62,551 bases of DNA from an uncultured Gammaproteobacteria bacterium (GCA_905612355.1 CAJQRU010000048.1:1-62551); one strand, 5' to 3'. Shown: positions 26,573 through 34,588, counted from the stretch's first letter. A program made the numbers and translations. The notes: generated by a model not told the origin, from the sequence alone.

Positions 26573-28402
26573 ATGTTGAAGAACCCGAACCATCAAGACC
26601 CACAGAGAATCCTCGAAACGGTGTTTGGCTTTGATGCCTTTCGTCCCGGCCAACTGAGCGTCATTCAGCACATTCTAGAACGCACCCATGTGCTGGCCGT
26701 GATGCCAACCGGTTCCGGCAAATCCTTGTGTTACCAAATCCCCGCACTGGCAACCCGGCAAAGAGCCGTCGTTGTCTCTCCGCTTGTCGCCTTAATGGAC
26801 GATCAAGTGCTCGCACTCCACGCCCTGGGAGTGGGCGCACAGCGCATTCATTCAAACAGAACACGCGCTGAGAACGTAGACGCCTGGAGACAGTTCCAAA
26901 ACAAAACAGCAACACTGCTTTACCTGTCTCCCGAAGCCCTCATGCAACACAGGATGCTCGCGGCCTTACAACGTCTTGAGGTGGATCTGTTCGTCATCGA
27001 CGAAGCGCATTGCGTGTCCAAATGGGGGCCCAGCTTTCGACCTGATTATGAAGATCTTTCGCGACTTTCAGAGCTTTTCCCTGACACCGTCATCGCCGCC
27101 TTTACCGCGACTGCGGACAAAGCGACGCGTTCAGACATTGTTGAGAAACTGACCCAAGGCAACGCCATCACCATTGTTCAAGGGTTTGACCGACCGAATC
27201 TCAACCTGGCGGTATTGCCGAAAACTGACTGGAAAAAACAACTCCTTGAGTTTCTAGAAGATAAACGCGCAAGTGCTGGCATCGTCTACTGCCTTTCACG
27301 AAAGGAAACGGAACGCGTCGCCGCCTTGATGGTCGAGCATCACTTTAATGCCATTGCCTACCACGCCGGCCAGGATAACAATTTACGCAAAATCAACCAG
27401 GATCGATTCATGACCGAACCGGGTGCGGTCATGGCTGCAACGATTGCCTTTGGTATGGGTATCGACAAACCTGATATTCGTTTTGTGGTCCACACCAGTT
27501 TGCCGGGCAACATGGAAACGTATTACCAGGAAATCGGGCGCGCCGGAAGAGACGGTGCACCCGCCGAAACACTGGTACTTTACGGCCTGAATGACCTGTA
27601 TCAACGGCGACGTTTTATTCAGCAGGATGGGGAAGATAAAGATCATCAATTCCGGGAACACAAACGGTTAGACGCCCTTCTTGCGTACTGTGAAGCGAGT
27701 TCCTGCCGCAGGAAGACACTGCTCTCCTATTTCGGCGACGACAGTAACGACTGTGGCAACTGTGATAATTGCCTGAATCCCCCCAGACTCATTGATGGCA
27801 CCAATGCGGCGACAATGCTGATCGCTAGCGTCCATCAGACCGGTCAGTCGTTTGGACAAGCGCACGTGATTGATGTAATCCGGGGGGCAAATACTCAGAA
27901 AATTCTCGAGCGTGGCCACCATGAGATCGAATCATTCGGAGCAGGACAGGAGTATTCAAAAGCATTCTGGCAACAATTTCTTCGACAACTTCTCTCGGCG
28001 GGCCACCTCACGGTGAATATCGAACGTTATGGGCGGATCGAAATCACAGCCACCGGCTTTGGCCTTTTGCGCGAAGAAACAACCTTTGAATACCAGGCAA
28101 TACGGGAGCCGACAGAAAGCAAGACACCCATGAGTGGGAAGGTGCCGCGTGGCGATTCAGGTATGCCGGCGACAGCCGACGATCAGGCCTTACTGGCGGA
28201 CCTCAAGGCCAAACGATTAGCCCTTGCCACCGCGCAGGGCGTGCCTGCCTTCGTTGTGTTCTCTGATGCCACCCTGATCGATATGGTCAATCAAAAACCT
28301 CAAACCAGGGAAGACTTTGCGCAAATCAACGGCGTGGGTCCCAAAAAACTAGCGCAATACAGTGACGCGTTTCTGGCGTTGTTGACCTCTGCGTCAAGTT
28401 AA
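26573..28402 (+). CDS. recQ: ATP-dependent DNA helicase RecQ
   Basis: A 609-residue helicase: motif 0/Q near FGFDAFRPGQL, Walker A MPTGSGKSLCYQIPAL, DEAH box VIDEAHCVSKWGPSFRPDY, motif VI GRAGRDGAP, the zinc-binding domain with Cys residues in CEASSCRRKTLLSYFGD and CGNCDNC, a winged helix, and a C-terminal HRDC domain (QGVPAFVVFSDATLIDM). It unwinds DNA in the 3'-5' direction during recombination and fork repair. DEAHCVSKWG replaces the more usual DEAHCISQWG, a mild change. Its full length and motif set indicate a functional enzyme. It is divergent from MscS with no obvious operon partner. Confidence 0.95.
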   Translation: MLKNPNHQDPQRILETVFGFDAFRPGQLSVIQHILERTHVLAVMPTGSGKSLCYQIPALATRQRAVVVSPLVALMDDQVLALHALGVGAQRIHSNRTRAENVDAWRQFQNKTATLLYLSPEALMQHRMLAALQRLEVDLFVIDEAHCVSKWGPSFRPDYEDLSRLSELFPDTVIAAFTATADKATRSDIVEKLTQGNAITIVQGFDRPNLNLAVLPKTDWKKQLLEFLEDKRASAGIVYCLSRKETERVAALMVEHHFNAIAYHAGQDNNLRKINQDRFMTEPGAVMAATIAFGMGIDKPDIRFVVHTSLPGNMETYYQEIGRAGRDGAPAETLVLYGLNDLYQRRRFIQQDGEDKDHQFREHKRLDALLAYCEASSCRRKTLLSYFGDDSNDCGNCDNCLNPPRLIDGTNAATMLIASVHQTGQSFGQAHVIDVIRGANTQKILERGHHEIESFGAGQEYSKAFWQQFLRQLLSAGHLTVNIERYGRIEITATGFGLLREETTFEYQAIREPTESKTPMSGKVPRGDSGMPATADDQALLADLKAKRLALATAQGVPAFVVFSDATLIDMVNQKPQTREDFAQINGVGPKKLAQYSDAFLALLTSASS

Positions 28403-28555
28403 TTATCAGTTATCCGCACCTGAGCGCCCCTGACTATGCGGATGCAAGCATCAGAGGGACCTTAACGCCCCTTGGTGTGATGCCCGTCACACTGCCCCAT
28501 CGAAACATTAGTTTTACTGTTAACAAATGGGCTAGAAAGCTGTGCGTTGCAACCA

Positions 28556-29458
28556 TTACTCGTCGTCCTCTACCGCCCGCAGAAACTGATCCATCAGCTG
28601 ATTCGGCGTCTTAATCACGTGCTCTTCTGCGGGGAAACCGCCGCTCTGTACGTCATCGATAAAGGCTTTGAAACCGGCAATACGCTCTGCCTGCATGGCC
28701 TCTTTCATCTGATAAAGATTACGATACTGCTTGGAGTGGCGTGGGTAAGGCGGGGGGTTGTTACCAAGAATATCTTCAGCGAACAAAAACTGAATGTCGC
28801 CACCCCCACCGCCACCAATAGACGAAGTCAACAACGTCGTGCGCTTTGTGATCTCCGCCAATAGCTGCTCTGGAATCACTTCGACTTCCACTGCATACGC
28901 GCCTGCCTTCTCCAGCGCCTTGATTTCCCGGTAAACCCAAAGGGCCTCATCCAGGGTTTTACCCACCGCGCTTAAGCCGCCTGTCCAGGTGCTTTTTCTC
29001 GGCACCAGACCCGCATGGCCCTGCACCGGCACCCCAGCTTCGGCGGCTGCTGCGATAAAGCGCGGGCTCCACTGGCACATGATGGCGTCCGCCCCGATGG
29101 CCATCGCGTCGTAAGCCAACCGCACTGCTTCGGTCTCGCTCGCCGCCGCTAGAAGCGGCACTGAAAACGCCATAAAAGTGTTGGGCGCGGCTTGGCGGAT
29201 GGCCTCCGCGGGCGCTGGCTGGTTCGGATCAAAGCGAACCTTCATGGTGTCAATGCCCGCCTCTTCTGCCGCCGCGGCTTCTTCCGGGGAAAATGGCAGG
29301 GTCTCTACCAGGACCTGTTTGCCTTTGAGATCGCGCAGGTTTTTGACCGTGTGATTGCGAGTGCCGTAGGCCCCGCCCAGGGTCATGATCCGCGTTAAAC
29401 CCCGCGCTGGGGCATCTCTGGGTGGAATTCCCCCATCACCAGTTGCATGACTCGCCAT
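28556..29458 (-). CDS. PanB-fold (ketopantoate hydroxymethyltransferase-like) protein with altered active site
   Basis: A 300-residue protein whose middle matches PanB well: VPVQGHAGLVPRKSTWTGG aligns with the family's GHxGLTPQ region and AVEVEVIPEQLLAEIT retains the catalytic glutamate segment (LECVPxELA in E. coli). However, the positions of the E. coli metal ligands Asp45 (in TAYDYS), Asp84 (ADLPF) and Glu114 (VKIEGG) read LVETLPFS, MAFSVPLLAA and MCQWSP, so all three seem to be lost. True ketopantoate synthesis is therefore doubtful, and a different reaction in the PEP-mutase/isocitrate-lyase superfamily is likely. GGAGAAGATCC precedes the ATG. It follows the intradiol dioxygenase on the same strand after 71 bases, with no panC nearby. 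Confidence 0.7.
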   Translation of the reverse strand: MASHATGDGGIPPRDAPARGLTRIMTLGGAYGTRNHTVKNLRDLKGKQVLVETLPFSPEEAAAAEEAGIDTMKVRFDPNQPAPAEAIRQAAPNTFMAFSVPLLAAASETEAVRLAYDAMAIGADAIMCQWSPRFIAAAAEAGVPVQGHAGLVPRKSTWTGGLSAVGKTLDEALWVYREIKALEKAGAYAVEVEVIPEQLLAEITKRTTLLTSSIGGGGGGDIQFLFAEDILGNNPPPYPRHSKQYRNLYQMKEAMQAERIAGFKAFIDDVQSGGFPAEEHVIKTPNQLMDQFLRAVEDDE

Positions 29459-29529
29459 GGATCTTCTCCTTTTCAGTACCGCACAGCCTGTGTGTCGGGA
29501 AATCTTACCGCGAACGGACCCTTACCTTC

Positions 29530-30126
29530 TCACGCAATGACAACATCAAAATCGGCGCGCCACTGATTTTCCCCAACCGACCTGGGGTCGATCACCATCG
29601 GCTCAGAACCCCCGCTTAGACCACCGCTTCGAGCACCGCGCGAACCACCCTGACCCACCTGCCCCTTGAGATAAAGTTGACTGGTGAGTAATTCACGATT
29701 GGCGTAAAACAATTTCACGTGAATATGGGGCGGACGCCCACCATAGGGCACCGGTATCAACGTCTTGAAACGATACGCGCCATCCGAGCCCGTATTAACC
29801 GACCCGAACCCTGCGAAATGCGGATCAACCCGATCGCTCCCCGGCGCCCACGGATGCCGGTAACGTCCACTCGTATCGCATTGCCAGATCTCCACCCGGA
29901 CGGCCGATTGTGGCTGTTGTTGTTGGTTGATCACGCGGCCCTTGAGTTCCAGGTGCCGCCCCCGTGCCGCACCATTGGCATGGTGCACTAGGTCCGCATC
30001 AAGCGGGATCGGCACCACAGGATAGAAGGGCCCCTCCTGATCTGACGGGCTGACTTTGAAAAACGCCATCCCCCGCTGGCTCAGCATCACTAACAAAGAC
30101 AGCAGCAGGAAACGTCGTCGATTCAT
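29530..30126 (-). CDS. Exported intradiol ring-cleavage dioxygenase-like protein
   Basis: A 198-residue protein with an N-terminal twin-arginine-like leader (MNRRRFLLLSLLVMLSQRGMA) and the dioxygenase core: EGPFYP near the N-terminus of the mature domain, VEIWQCDTSGRYRHP with the first Tyr ligand, and the PVPYGGRPPHIHVKLFY motif with Tyr and two His ligands of the non-heme Fe(III). The family cleaves catechols between the two hydroxyls. Export is a recurring trait of a short subgroup whose substrates are mostly unknown. The start lies 82 bases downstream of a UUCG-loop terminator, so it either has its own promoter or is read through. The downstream neighbour is the PanB-like gene. Confidence 0.87.
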   Translation of the reverse strand: MNRRRFLLLSLLVMLSQRGMAFFKVSPSDQEGPFYPVVPIPLDADLVHHANGAARGRHLELKGRVINQQQQPQSAVRVEIWQCDTSGRYRHPWAPGSDRVDPHFAGFGSVNTGSDGAYRFKTLIPVPYGGRPPHIHVKLFYANRELLTSQLYLKGQVGQGGSRGARSGGLSGGSEPMVIDPRSVGENQWRADFDVVIA

Positions 30127-30201
30127 TGAGACTTAAATCCTGATCAGGACCACTTTGAAAGACATCGCTCGTGTTGTCATCGTAGCGCCCTGCGCCTACA
30201 A

Positions 30202-30227
30202 CCAAAAGCGCCCACCGAAGTGGGCGC
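30202..30227 (-). terminator. Rho-independent terminator with UUCG tetraloop
   Basis: Read on the minus strand, GCGCCCAC-TTCG-GTGGGCGC is a perfect 8-bp stem (30208-30227) closed by the extra-stable C(UUCG)G loop and followed by TTTTGGT. Two smaller hairpins lie just before it: GATAG/CTATC (30261-30275) and CAGTGA/TCACTG (30243-30260). It ends the mini-gene at 30276-30350 and precedes the intradiol dioxygenase gene. Confidence 0.85.
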
Positions 30228-30275
30228 CGTGATTGGTTATCTCAGTGAACACTATCACTGGATAGGGTGTCTATC

Positions 30276-30350
30276 TCAACTGAAGAGGTTGCTCCAGAGC
30301 TGCGAAGAAACACCAAAGTTCACCGTGATGAAATCCATATCACTAGACAT
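30276..30350 (-). CDS. 24-residue peptide with near-ideal ribosome binding site
   Basis: A tiny frame of 24 codons plus TGA. It begins MSSDMDFITV and ends SQLWSNLFS; the product is mildly hydrophobic with aromatic residues spaced through it, a single Trp and no Cys, Lys or Arg. The ATG is preceded at 8 bases by AAAGGAGGTGATC, a 12-13 base complement of the 16S rRNA 3' end and the best such site in the window. A possible promoter lies just upstream and a strong terminator 50-70 bases downstream, so the unit looks transcribed and translated. It may be a leader peptide for the dioxygenase gene, a small functional protein, or a precursor peptide. No family is recognised. Confidence 0.6.
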   Translation of the reverse strand: MSSDMDFITVNFGVSSQLWSNLFS

Positions 30351-30352
30351 TG

Positions 30353-30366
30353 TGATCACCTCCTTT
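30353..30366 (-). promoter_or_regulatory. Extended Shine-Dalgarno
   Basis: On the minus strand this reads AAAGGAGGTGATCA, complementary to the anti-Shine-Dalgarno tail of 16S rRNA over about 12 bases, with GGAGG 8 bases before the ATG at 30350. It is the main evidence that the 24-codon frame is translated. Confidence 0.8.
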
Positions 30367-30373
30367 TCAGTTG

Positions 30374-30402
30374 TTAATGAACCAACGAGTGTAGAAGGTC
30401 AA
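30374..30402 (-). promoter_or_regulatory. Possible sigma-70 promoter of the mini-gene
   Basis: On the minus strand TTGACC (30402-30397) is followed after exactly 17 bases by CATTAA (30379-30374). Transcription would begin near 30367 and leave a leader of about 17 bases before the ATG. The -10 match is weak. Confidence 0.4.
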
Positions 30403-30430
30403 CTACCGGATCACAATGGCCCAGGTCGAG

Positions 30431-30544
30431 TTATTTACCGCTTAGATTGCGGAAACGGCTATCGACGGTGGGAATCTGCCGATTTTGTTCGACTGCCACG
30501 AACATCGTGGCCAATGCTTCTCGCGCACTAGGCGGCAGCATCAT
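30431..30544 (-). CDS. Possible 37-residue peptide
   Basis: A double ATG at 30544 opens a 37-codon frame (starts MMLPPSAREALATMF, ends RFRNLSGK) overlapping the end of the 45-residue frame upstream by 17 bases. Composition is protein-like but the nearest purine-rich site (GGAG) is about 14 bases upstream, too far for strong initiation. It would have to be translationally coupled. No homology is recognised. Confidence 0.2.
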   Translation of the reverse strand: MMLPPSAREALATMFVAVEQNRQIPTVDSRFRNLSGK

Positions 30545-30665
30545 TCGCTAATTTTGTCTCCGCCAGAACCCTGATATTTTCTGAGATGAGCTTCTGTCGT
30601 TTCGCGACGTTCTGCTGACTCACCGGCCGTTGCTTGTTCTTGATCTTTCCTTTTGTTTTTCTCAC
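30528..30665 (-). CDS. Possible basic 45-residue peptide
   Basis: A GTG at 30665 with AAGGA about 8 bases upstream opens a Lys/Arg-rich frame starting VRKTKGKIKNKQRPVSQQ. An ATG at 30743 in the same frame would give 71 residues but has a poor ribosome binding site. It lies in the otherwise empty gap between the Spy-like gene and the mini-gene. Basic composition is reminiscent of ribosomal or nucleic-acid-binding small proteins, but this may be chance. Confidence 0.25.
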   Translation of the reverse strand: MRKTKGKIKNKQRPVSQQNVAKRQKLISENIRVLAETKLANDAAA

Positions 30666-30833
30666 TGTTCGATTCCTTATGTCAGGTTCTGTTGGGTCGT
30701 CAGGGTCAGTAATGCATTCTCTCAAACAACGTGCCTTACGCATCCTATGTTGGAAGGCATTTGCGGGTAACCCGTCACCGCACCGTTTCTTTTCACCATG
30801 ACGCTTCCCCGGCAGAGAGCGCGTGATCTGTGT

Positions 30834-31280
30834 CTAGCTGTCCTTATCTTTGTCTTTATGTCCATGCCGGCGCATCCTTTTGAATAATCTCTCAGCCTCT
30901 ACCCGCTGATCTTCAGTCAATACCTCACGAATATCGCGCAACAATCGGACTCGATTCACTACGCTTTGACCGGCCAACTGTCCCACCACGGCGCCGAACT
31001 CAATCAACTGCTGTTCATCAGTACTGCCGTTTTTCACATAGGTCCGAAGCTGTTTGCGATTTTCCTTCATTTTCGGGCGCAAGTCCCGTACATCGGCTCG
31101 GGCTGCATCAATGATGGAATAGACACTCTGCCGCTGAACGGTACTAAGAACGAGGTCATCGACCACCCGTTCGATTTTGTGCAACCCACCGTGATGTCTG
31201 AGTTGAAATGCCTGCACCGTACTCAACGGCATAACAAGACTAACGATGAGCGTGCCGATCACTAAGCAACATTTTCGCAT
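30834..31280 (-). CDS. Spy/CpxP-like periplasmic LTxxQ-motif protein
   Basis: A 148-residue protein. The ATG at 31280 is chosen because it starts a normal signal peptide (MRKCCLVIGTLIVSLVMPLS, cleaved after VQA). The mature part is helical and very basic, with LSTVQRQSVYSII and LTEDQRVEAERLF matching the paired LTxxQ motifs of Spy and CpxP, periplasmic chaperones of envelope stress. The tail RRHGHKDKDKDS is charged and could bind metal. No Cpx two-component genes are nearby. Homology is at motif level only. Confidence 0.75.
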   Translation of the reverse strand: MRKCCLVIGTLIVSLVMPLSTVQAFQLRHHGGLHKIERVVDDLVLSTVQRQSVYSIIDAARADVRDLRPKMKENRKQLRTYVKNGSTDEQQLIEFGAVVGQLAGQSVVNRVRLLRDIREVLTEDQRVEAERLFKRMRRHGHKDKDKDS

Positions 31281-31712
31281 GATCTGTTTCCTTAGTGTTA
31301 ATTCAGGCCATTCACCGAAATCACCGCACCGCACGAAAGCCAGAGCCAAAACGAGCCCCACCAGGATGTGAATAGCTAGGCCGCGGGCCTTAGGCGAAAC
31401 AATGACACTCTTATTATAAACAACCCGTCTAGCGGAAAGTCAGCGGCAGCACTCGACCCGGCATCAAACCAAAAGTAGTTCTCATTAGATAGCGGGCTAC
31501 CGAGGTGCGGGATACTCCGTTTCGGACCGCCTATCAACACCCTCAACCCTGACGAAACCTCGGCCTACGGTCGCCCGCTGTATTGCCATCCTTGTCTTGA
31601 CTTGGCTTGACTTGGCTTGACTTGGCTTAAAAGAACCCACCGTAACTTCGGACTCCTCAGCGAATTAGCTGCAACCACACGGTGCTCCCTATTCGGAATA
31701 GATCTGCATCTG
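31281..31712. other. Intergenic region with short tandem repeat
   Basis: A 432-base gap between the Spy-like gene and the end of the pentapeptide-repeat gene, both on the minus strand. It contains the 10-bp tandem repeat listed separately and otherwise no convincing gene. The Spy-like promoter probably lies in its left part. Confidence 0.4.
31596..31628. repeat. 10-bp tandem repeat, about 3.3 copies
   Basis: The unit CTTGGCTTGA occurs three times in direct succession (31601-31628, with partial units at both ends: CTTGTCTTGA before and CTTGGCTTAA after). It begins 85 bases past the stop of the pentapeptide-repeat gene. Likely a slippage-prone simple repeat. Confidence 0.85.
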
Positions 31713-32477
31713 CTAATGACAACCTGCGTTGTTAATCGTTCCGTCAGGCATGGTGGTCTTACAGAATCGGGCCCTAGCCCACTCAGCACTACTCAGGTTT
31801 GCTTTAAACAAACTCGCATAGCTCAGATCAGCGCCAGTCAGATCCGCCCCACTCAGATTCGCCTGGTCGAGGTTTGTCCATTTGAGATCTGCCGAAGTCA
31901 GGTCGGCGCCCGCGAAGTTTGCCTTTCTAGCATTGGCTTCACTGAGATTCGCCCGGGTCAGATTGCCCCTAGCTAAGTTCGCGCCTTGCAGGTTCGCTCC
32001 AACCAGTTTGGCTTTCGTAAAAAGCGCGTCCCTCAAATCTGTTTTGCTTAAATCAGCACCGGAGAGATTAACCAGCGTCAAGTCTGCCCCCTGGAGATCT
32101 TCCCCAGCCAAATTCGCCCATTTGAGATCGGTTCCGACCAAACTCACCCGTCTCATCCTGGCACCGCGAAACCGCGCTTCCCACAAATTAGCGCCGTTCA
32201 ATATGGTGCCCGTCAAATCCGCGTGAGTCAGGTCTGCTCCGCTCAGATTCGCCCATTTGAGGTCCGCCCCGCGAAGGTCTGCACCCGATAAATTAGTCCT
32301 CGTCAGGCTGGCCCATTTCAGATCGACATCACTCAAAGTCGCATCACTCAAATCGGCCTGACTTAGATCACATCGCGCGCACTCGCGCCCTGCATTCAAT
32401 TTGCTCATATCGCCAGCGTCAAAGGCACCGACTTGCGCAGAAAACATCATCAAGAAAACAATTCGAAGGCGCATCAC
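31713..32477 (-). CDS. Secreted pentapeptide-repeat protein
   Basis: A 254-residue protein with a signal peptide (MMRLRIVFLMMFSAQVGA) followed by about 35 consecutive A(D/N)LXX-type pentapeptides from residue 35 to 235, the right-handed quadrilateral beta-helix. The sequence DLKW recurs four times in the helix (DLKWASL, DLKWANL twice, DLKWTNL), placing a Trp on selected coils. The C-terminal cap (FCKTTMPDGTINNAGC) is a common end of this family, with two Cys that could form a disulfide. Function is unknown for most exported members. It precedes the ABC exporter in genome order but is separated by 270 bases. Confidence 0.92.
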   Translation of the reverse strand: MMRLRIVFLMMFSAQVGAFDAGDMSKLNAGRECARCDLSQADLSDATLSDVDLKWASLTRTNLSGADLRGADLKWANLSGADLTHADLTGTILNGANLWEARFRGARMRRVSLVGTDLKWANLAGEDLQGADLTLVNLSGADLSKTDLRDALFTKAKLVGANLQGANLARGNLTRANLSEANARKANFAGADLTSADLKWTNLDQANLSGADLTGADLSYASLFKANLSSAEWARARFCKTTMPDGTINNAGCH

Positions 32478-32749
32478 ACCCCTACCCTATCAGCCATAAC
32501 ATTGCTGTGGAAACCGACCGCCAAAATCATCCCACAATTACATGTTTTTACCACCTATGCACCACGGCAACGCAATAAAAGCCAGACAAGATACGCGCTT
32601 CGCTGATTTGATCTTTCAGATTGCAGAGCGCAGTACCATTAACTGCTAAAGCGAGAGAACTGCCCTCCTCGGCCCGAACGAACTCTCCTCCAGTGATCGG
32701 GTCGATGGAGGGAAACTTAACTCCATCGCCGACCGCGCTGATACAGCCA

Positions 32750-34588
32750 TTACCGTGTTGCCGATGAGGGAACATCGTCGAACGACGCGTAATTTAGCCG
32801 ACAAAGTCGCGCATATAAACCATCTATATCCATCAATTCTTGATGGCTCCCCTCTTCCACCAAACGTCCGTGGTTCAAAACTAGGATGCGGTCACAGTCA
32901 CGAATAGTCGCCAATCGGTGGGCAATCACTATCGCAGTGCGGCCCTCAAGCAGAATATTCAGAGCCCGTTGAATCTTGCGCTCCGAATAACTGTCAACAT
33001 TGGCGGTTGCCTCATCCAACACAAGAATTCGAGTATCCGCCACCAGTGCACGGGCGAAACTTAGCAGTTGGCGCTGGCCCAACGATAGGTTACCCCCGCC
33101 CTGATCCAGGACAAATAGATAACCACCGGGAAGCCGCGCAATAAAGTCATGCGCGCCTACCGCCTGCGCGGCACGTTCGACGTCAGCGGTATTCTTTGTC
33201 ACGCTGGCATAACGAATGTTCTCAAATATAGTGCCTGAGAACAGGAACGGCTCCTGCAACACCATCGAGACATGGCGCCCAATCGAGTCCTGTGAAAGGG
33301 TTCGCAAGTCGTGACCATCAATACAGACCCGACCTGATAGCGGATCATAAAATCGCCGCAACAAGGCCGCCGTGGTTGACTTGCCAGAACCTGTAGGCCC
33401 AACGATCGCTATTTTCTCCCCCGGAGACACGGAGAAAGAAACAGCCTCTAAAACCGATATCTCCGGCGTGTAATGAAAACTGACCTGATCAAATGAAATG
33501 GCACCAGTACAATTCACCAGATCCAATGCGTCGGGGACATCGATCACTGTTTCAGGCACGTCCAGCACTTCCAGAATCCTCTGGCCCGACACCGTTGCCC
33601 GCTGCATCATGCTGTACTGAATGGTCAATGAGCGAATGGGATCAAAAAATCGCTGCACATAGAAGAGAAAGGCAACCATTACCCCCACTTCCAGCGCACC
33701 AGAAAAAACCATGCGCCCTCCGACAATGACAATGATTGCCATTGCTCCACCCGTTAACCCATCAACAATAGGCACATTGACCTGCGCCAGTTTGGCAGCG
33801 CGTAAGTGCGTTGTTAAATTGAGATCCGCAAGATCAGAATAAAGTTCATGGTTGTCCTTTCCTCGCACCATTGCTTTAACTGTTCTGACGCTGTGAATCG
33901 CTTCTGCCAAGGCGCCGTTGGCCATCGAATTGGTTTCTCGTGCTCTTCGAAACGCAGCCCGGGCATGCGGTAACCAGAAATACCGTACCACCAGGAGAAT
34001 CGGCACAATCGAAAGCGTCAACAGGCCGAGCTCAGCATCAAGCACCAACAGGGTAATGACGATGCCGAACAACAGCACGACATCGCCAATCGCAAAGACT
34101 GATGTCTCCAGAAACTCCTGCAACGTGCCGGTATCACTCTGCAACCTCGACATCACTCGACCGACCTCTGTTTTATCCATGAATGACAAGGAAACCCTCT
34201 GCAGATGGGCAAACATGGCACGTCGCAAATCAACCACCACGTTCTCAGCGATCCTCCCGACCAGTGCTTCCTGGCAATAATTCGCCAGGTAATTGACCAG
34301 CACCACCCCAGCGAGAAACATAATGACACTGCTCAAGGCAACCGTGGCTGCCGCCCCCGGTTGGATAACATGATCAATGGCATAAAGAATAACCAAGGGA
34401 ATGGCCAGCTGTGTGGCGACAAAAACCAACACGGCAATCAACGCGAACGCCAGCAGGCGCTGATAAGGCCACACAAAGGAAAAGAATCGACGCATAACCC
34501 GGCCGTCGAAGACACGCCCAAACATTTCCTCATCGTGACTGACCTGTGCCCCGATGACACCCCGGGGTGGCCGCACTCCTCGGCTCAT
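32750..34588 (-). CDS. ABC exporter half-transporter, subunit with consensus Walker B
   Basis: A 612-residue membrane/ATPase fusion: six helices, then Walker A GPTGSGKSTT, Q-loop MVLQEPFLFSG, signature NLSLGQRQLLSF (LSLGQ instead of LSGGQ), Walker B ILVLDEATANVD with the catalytic Glu, and H-loop IAHR. The ATG at 34588 is favoured, 7 bases from AAGGG; a TTG overlapping the upstream stop by four bases is possible. It pairs with the preceding subunit as a heterodimeric exporter of the MsbA/BmrCD class for lipids or drugs. The altered signature sits at the same composite ATP site as the partner's altered Walker B. Confidence 0.9.
   Translation of the reverse strand: MSRGVRPPRGVIGAQVSHDEEMFGRVFDGRVMRRFFSFVWPYQRLLAFALIAVLVFVATQLAIPLVILYAIDHVIQPGAAATVALSSVIMFLAGVVLVNYLANYCQEALVGRIAENVVVDLRRAMFAHLQRVSLSFMDKTEVGRVMSRLQSDTGTLQEFLETSVFAIGDVVLLFGIVITLLVLDAELGLLTLSIVPILLVVRYFWLPHARAAFRRARETNSMANGALAEAIHSVRTVKAMVRGKDNHELYSDLADLNLTTHLRAAKLAQVNVPIVDGLTGGAMAIIVIVGGRMVFSGALEVGVMVAFLFYVQRFFDPIRSLTIQYSMMQRATVSGQRILEVLDVPETVIDVPDALDLVNCTGAISFDQVSFHYTPEISVLEAVSFSVSPGEKIAIVGPTGSGKSTTAALLRRFYDPLSGRVCIDGHDLRTLSQDSIGRHVSMVLQEPFLFSGTIFENIRYASVTKNTADVERAAQAVGAHDFIARLPGGYLFVLDQGGGNLSLGQRQLLSFARALVADTRILVLDEATANVDSYSERKIQRALNILLEGRTAIVIAHRLATIRDCDRILVLNHGRLVEEGSHQELMDIDGLYARLCRLNYASFDDVPSSATR

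Noticed and set aside
30354-30365. Plus-strand GATCACCTCCTT, same as the 3' end of 16S rRNA
   Set aside because: Bases further upstream do not match rRNA. It is simply the complement of a strong Shine-Dalgarno.
30220-30531. Plus-strand 103-codon frame over the mini-gene
   Set aside because: It runs antisense to the promoter, ribosome binding site and terminator and has no own start signal.
31882-32226. Plus-strand 114-codon frame of repeating Ala/Arg-rich residues
   Set aside because: Antisense artefact of the regular codons of the pentapeptide-repeat gene.
32548-32775. Minus-strand 75-codon frame after the exporter subunit
   Set aside because: Overlaps the exporter stop by 26 bases, lacks a ribosome binding site and shows no family features.
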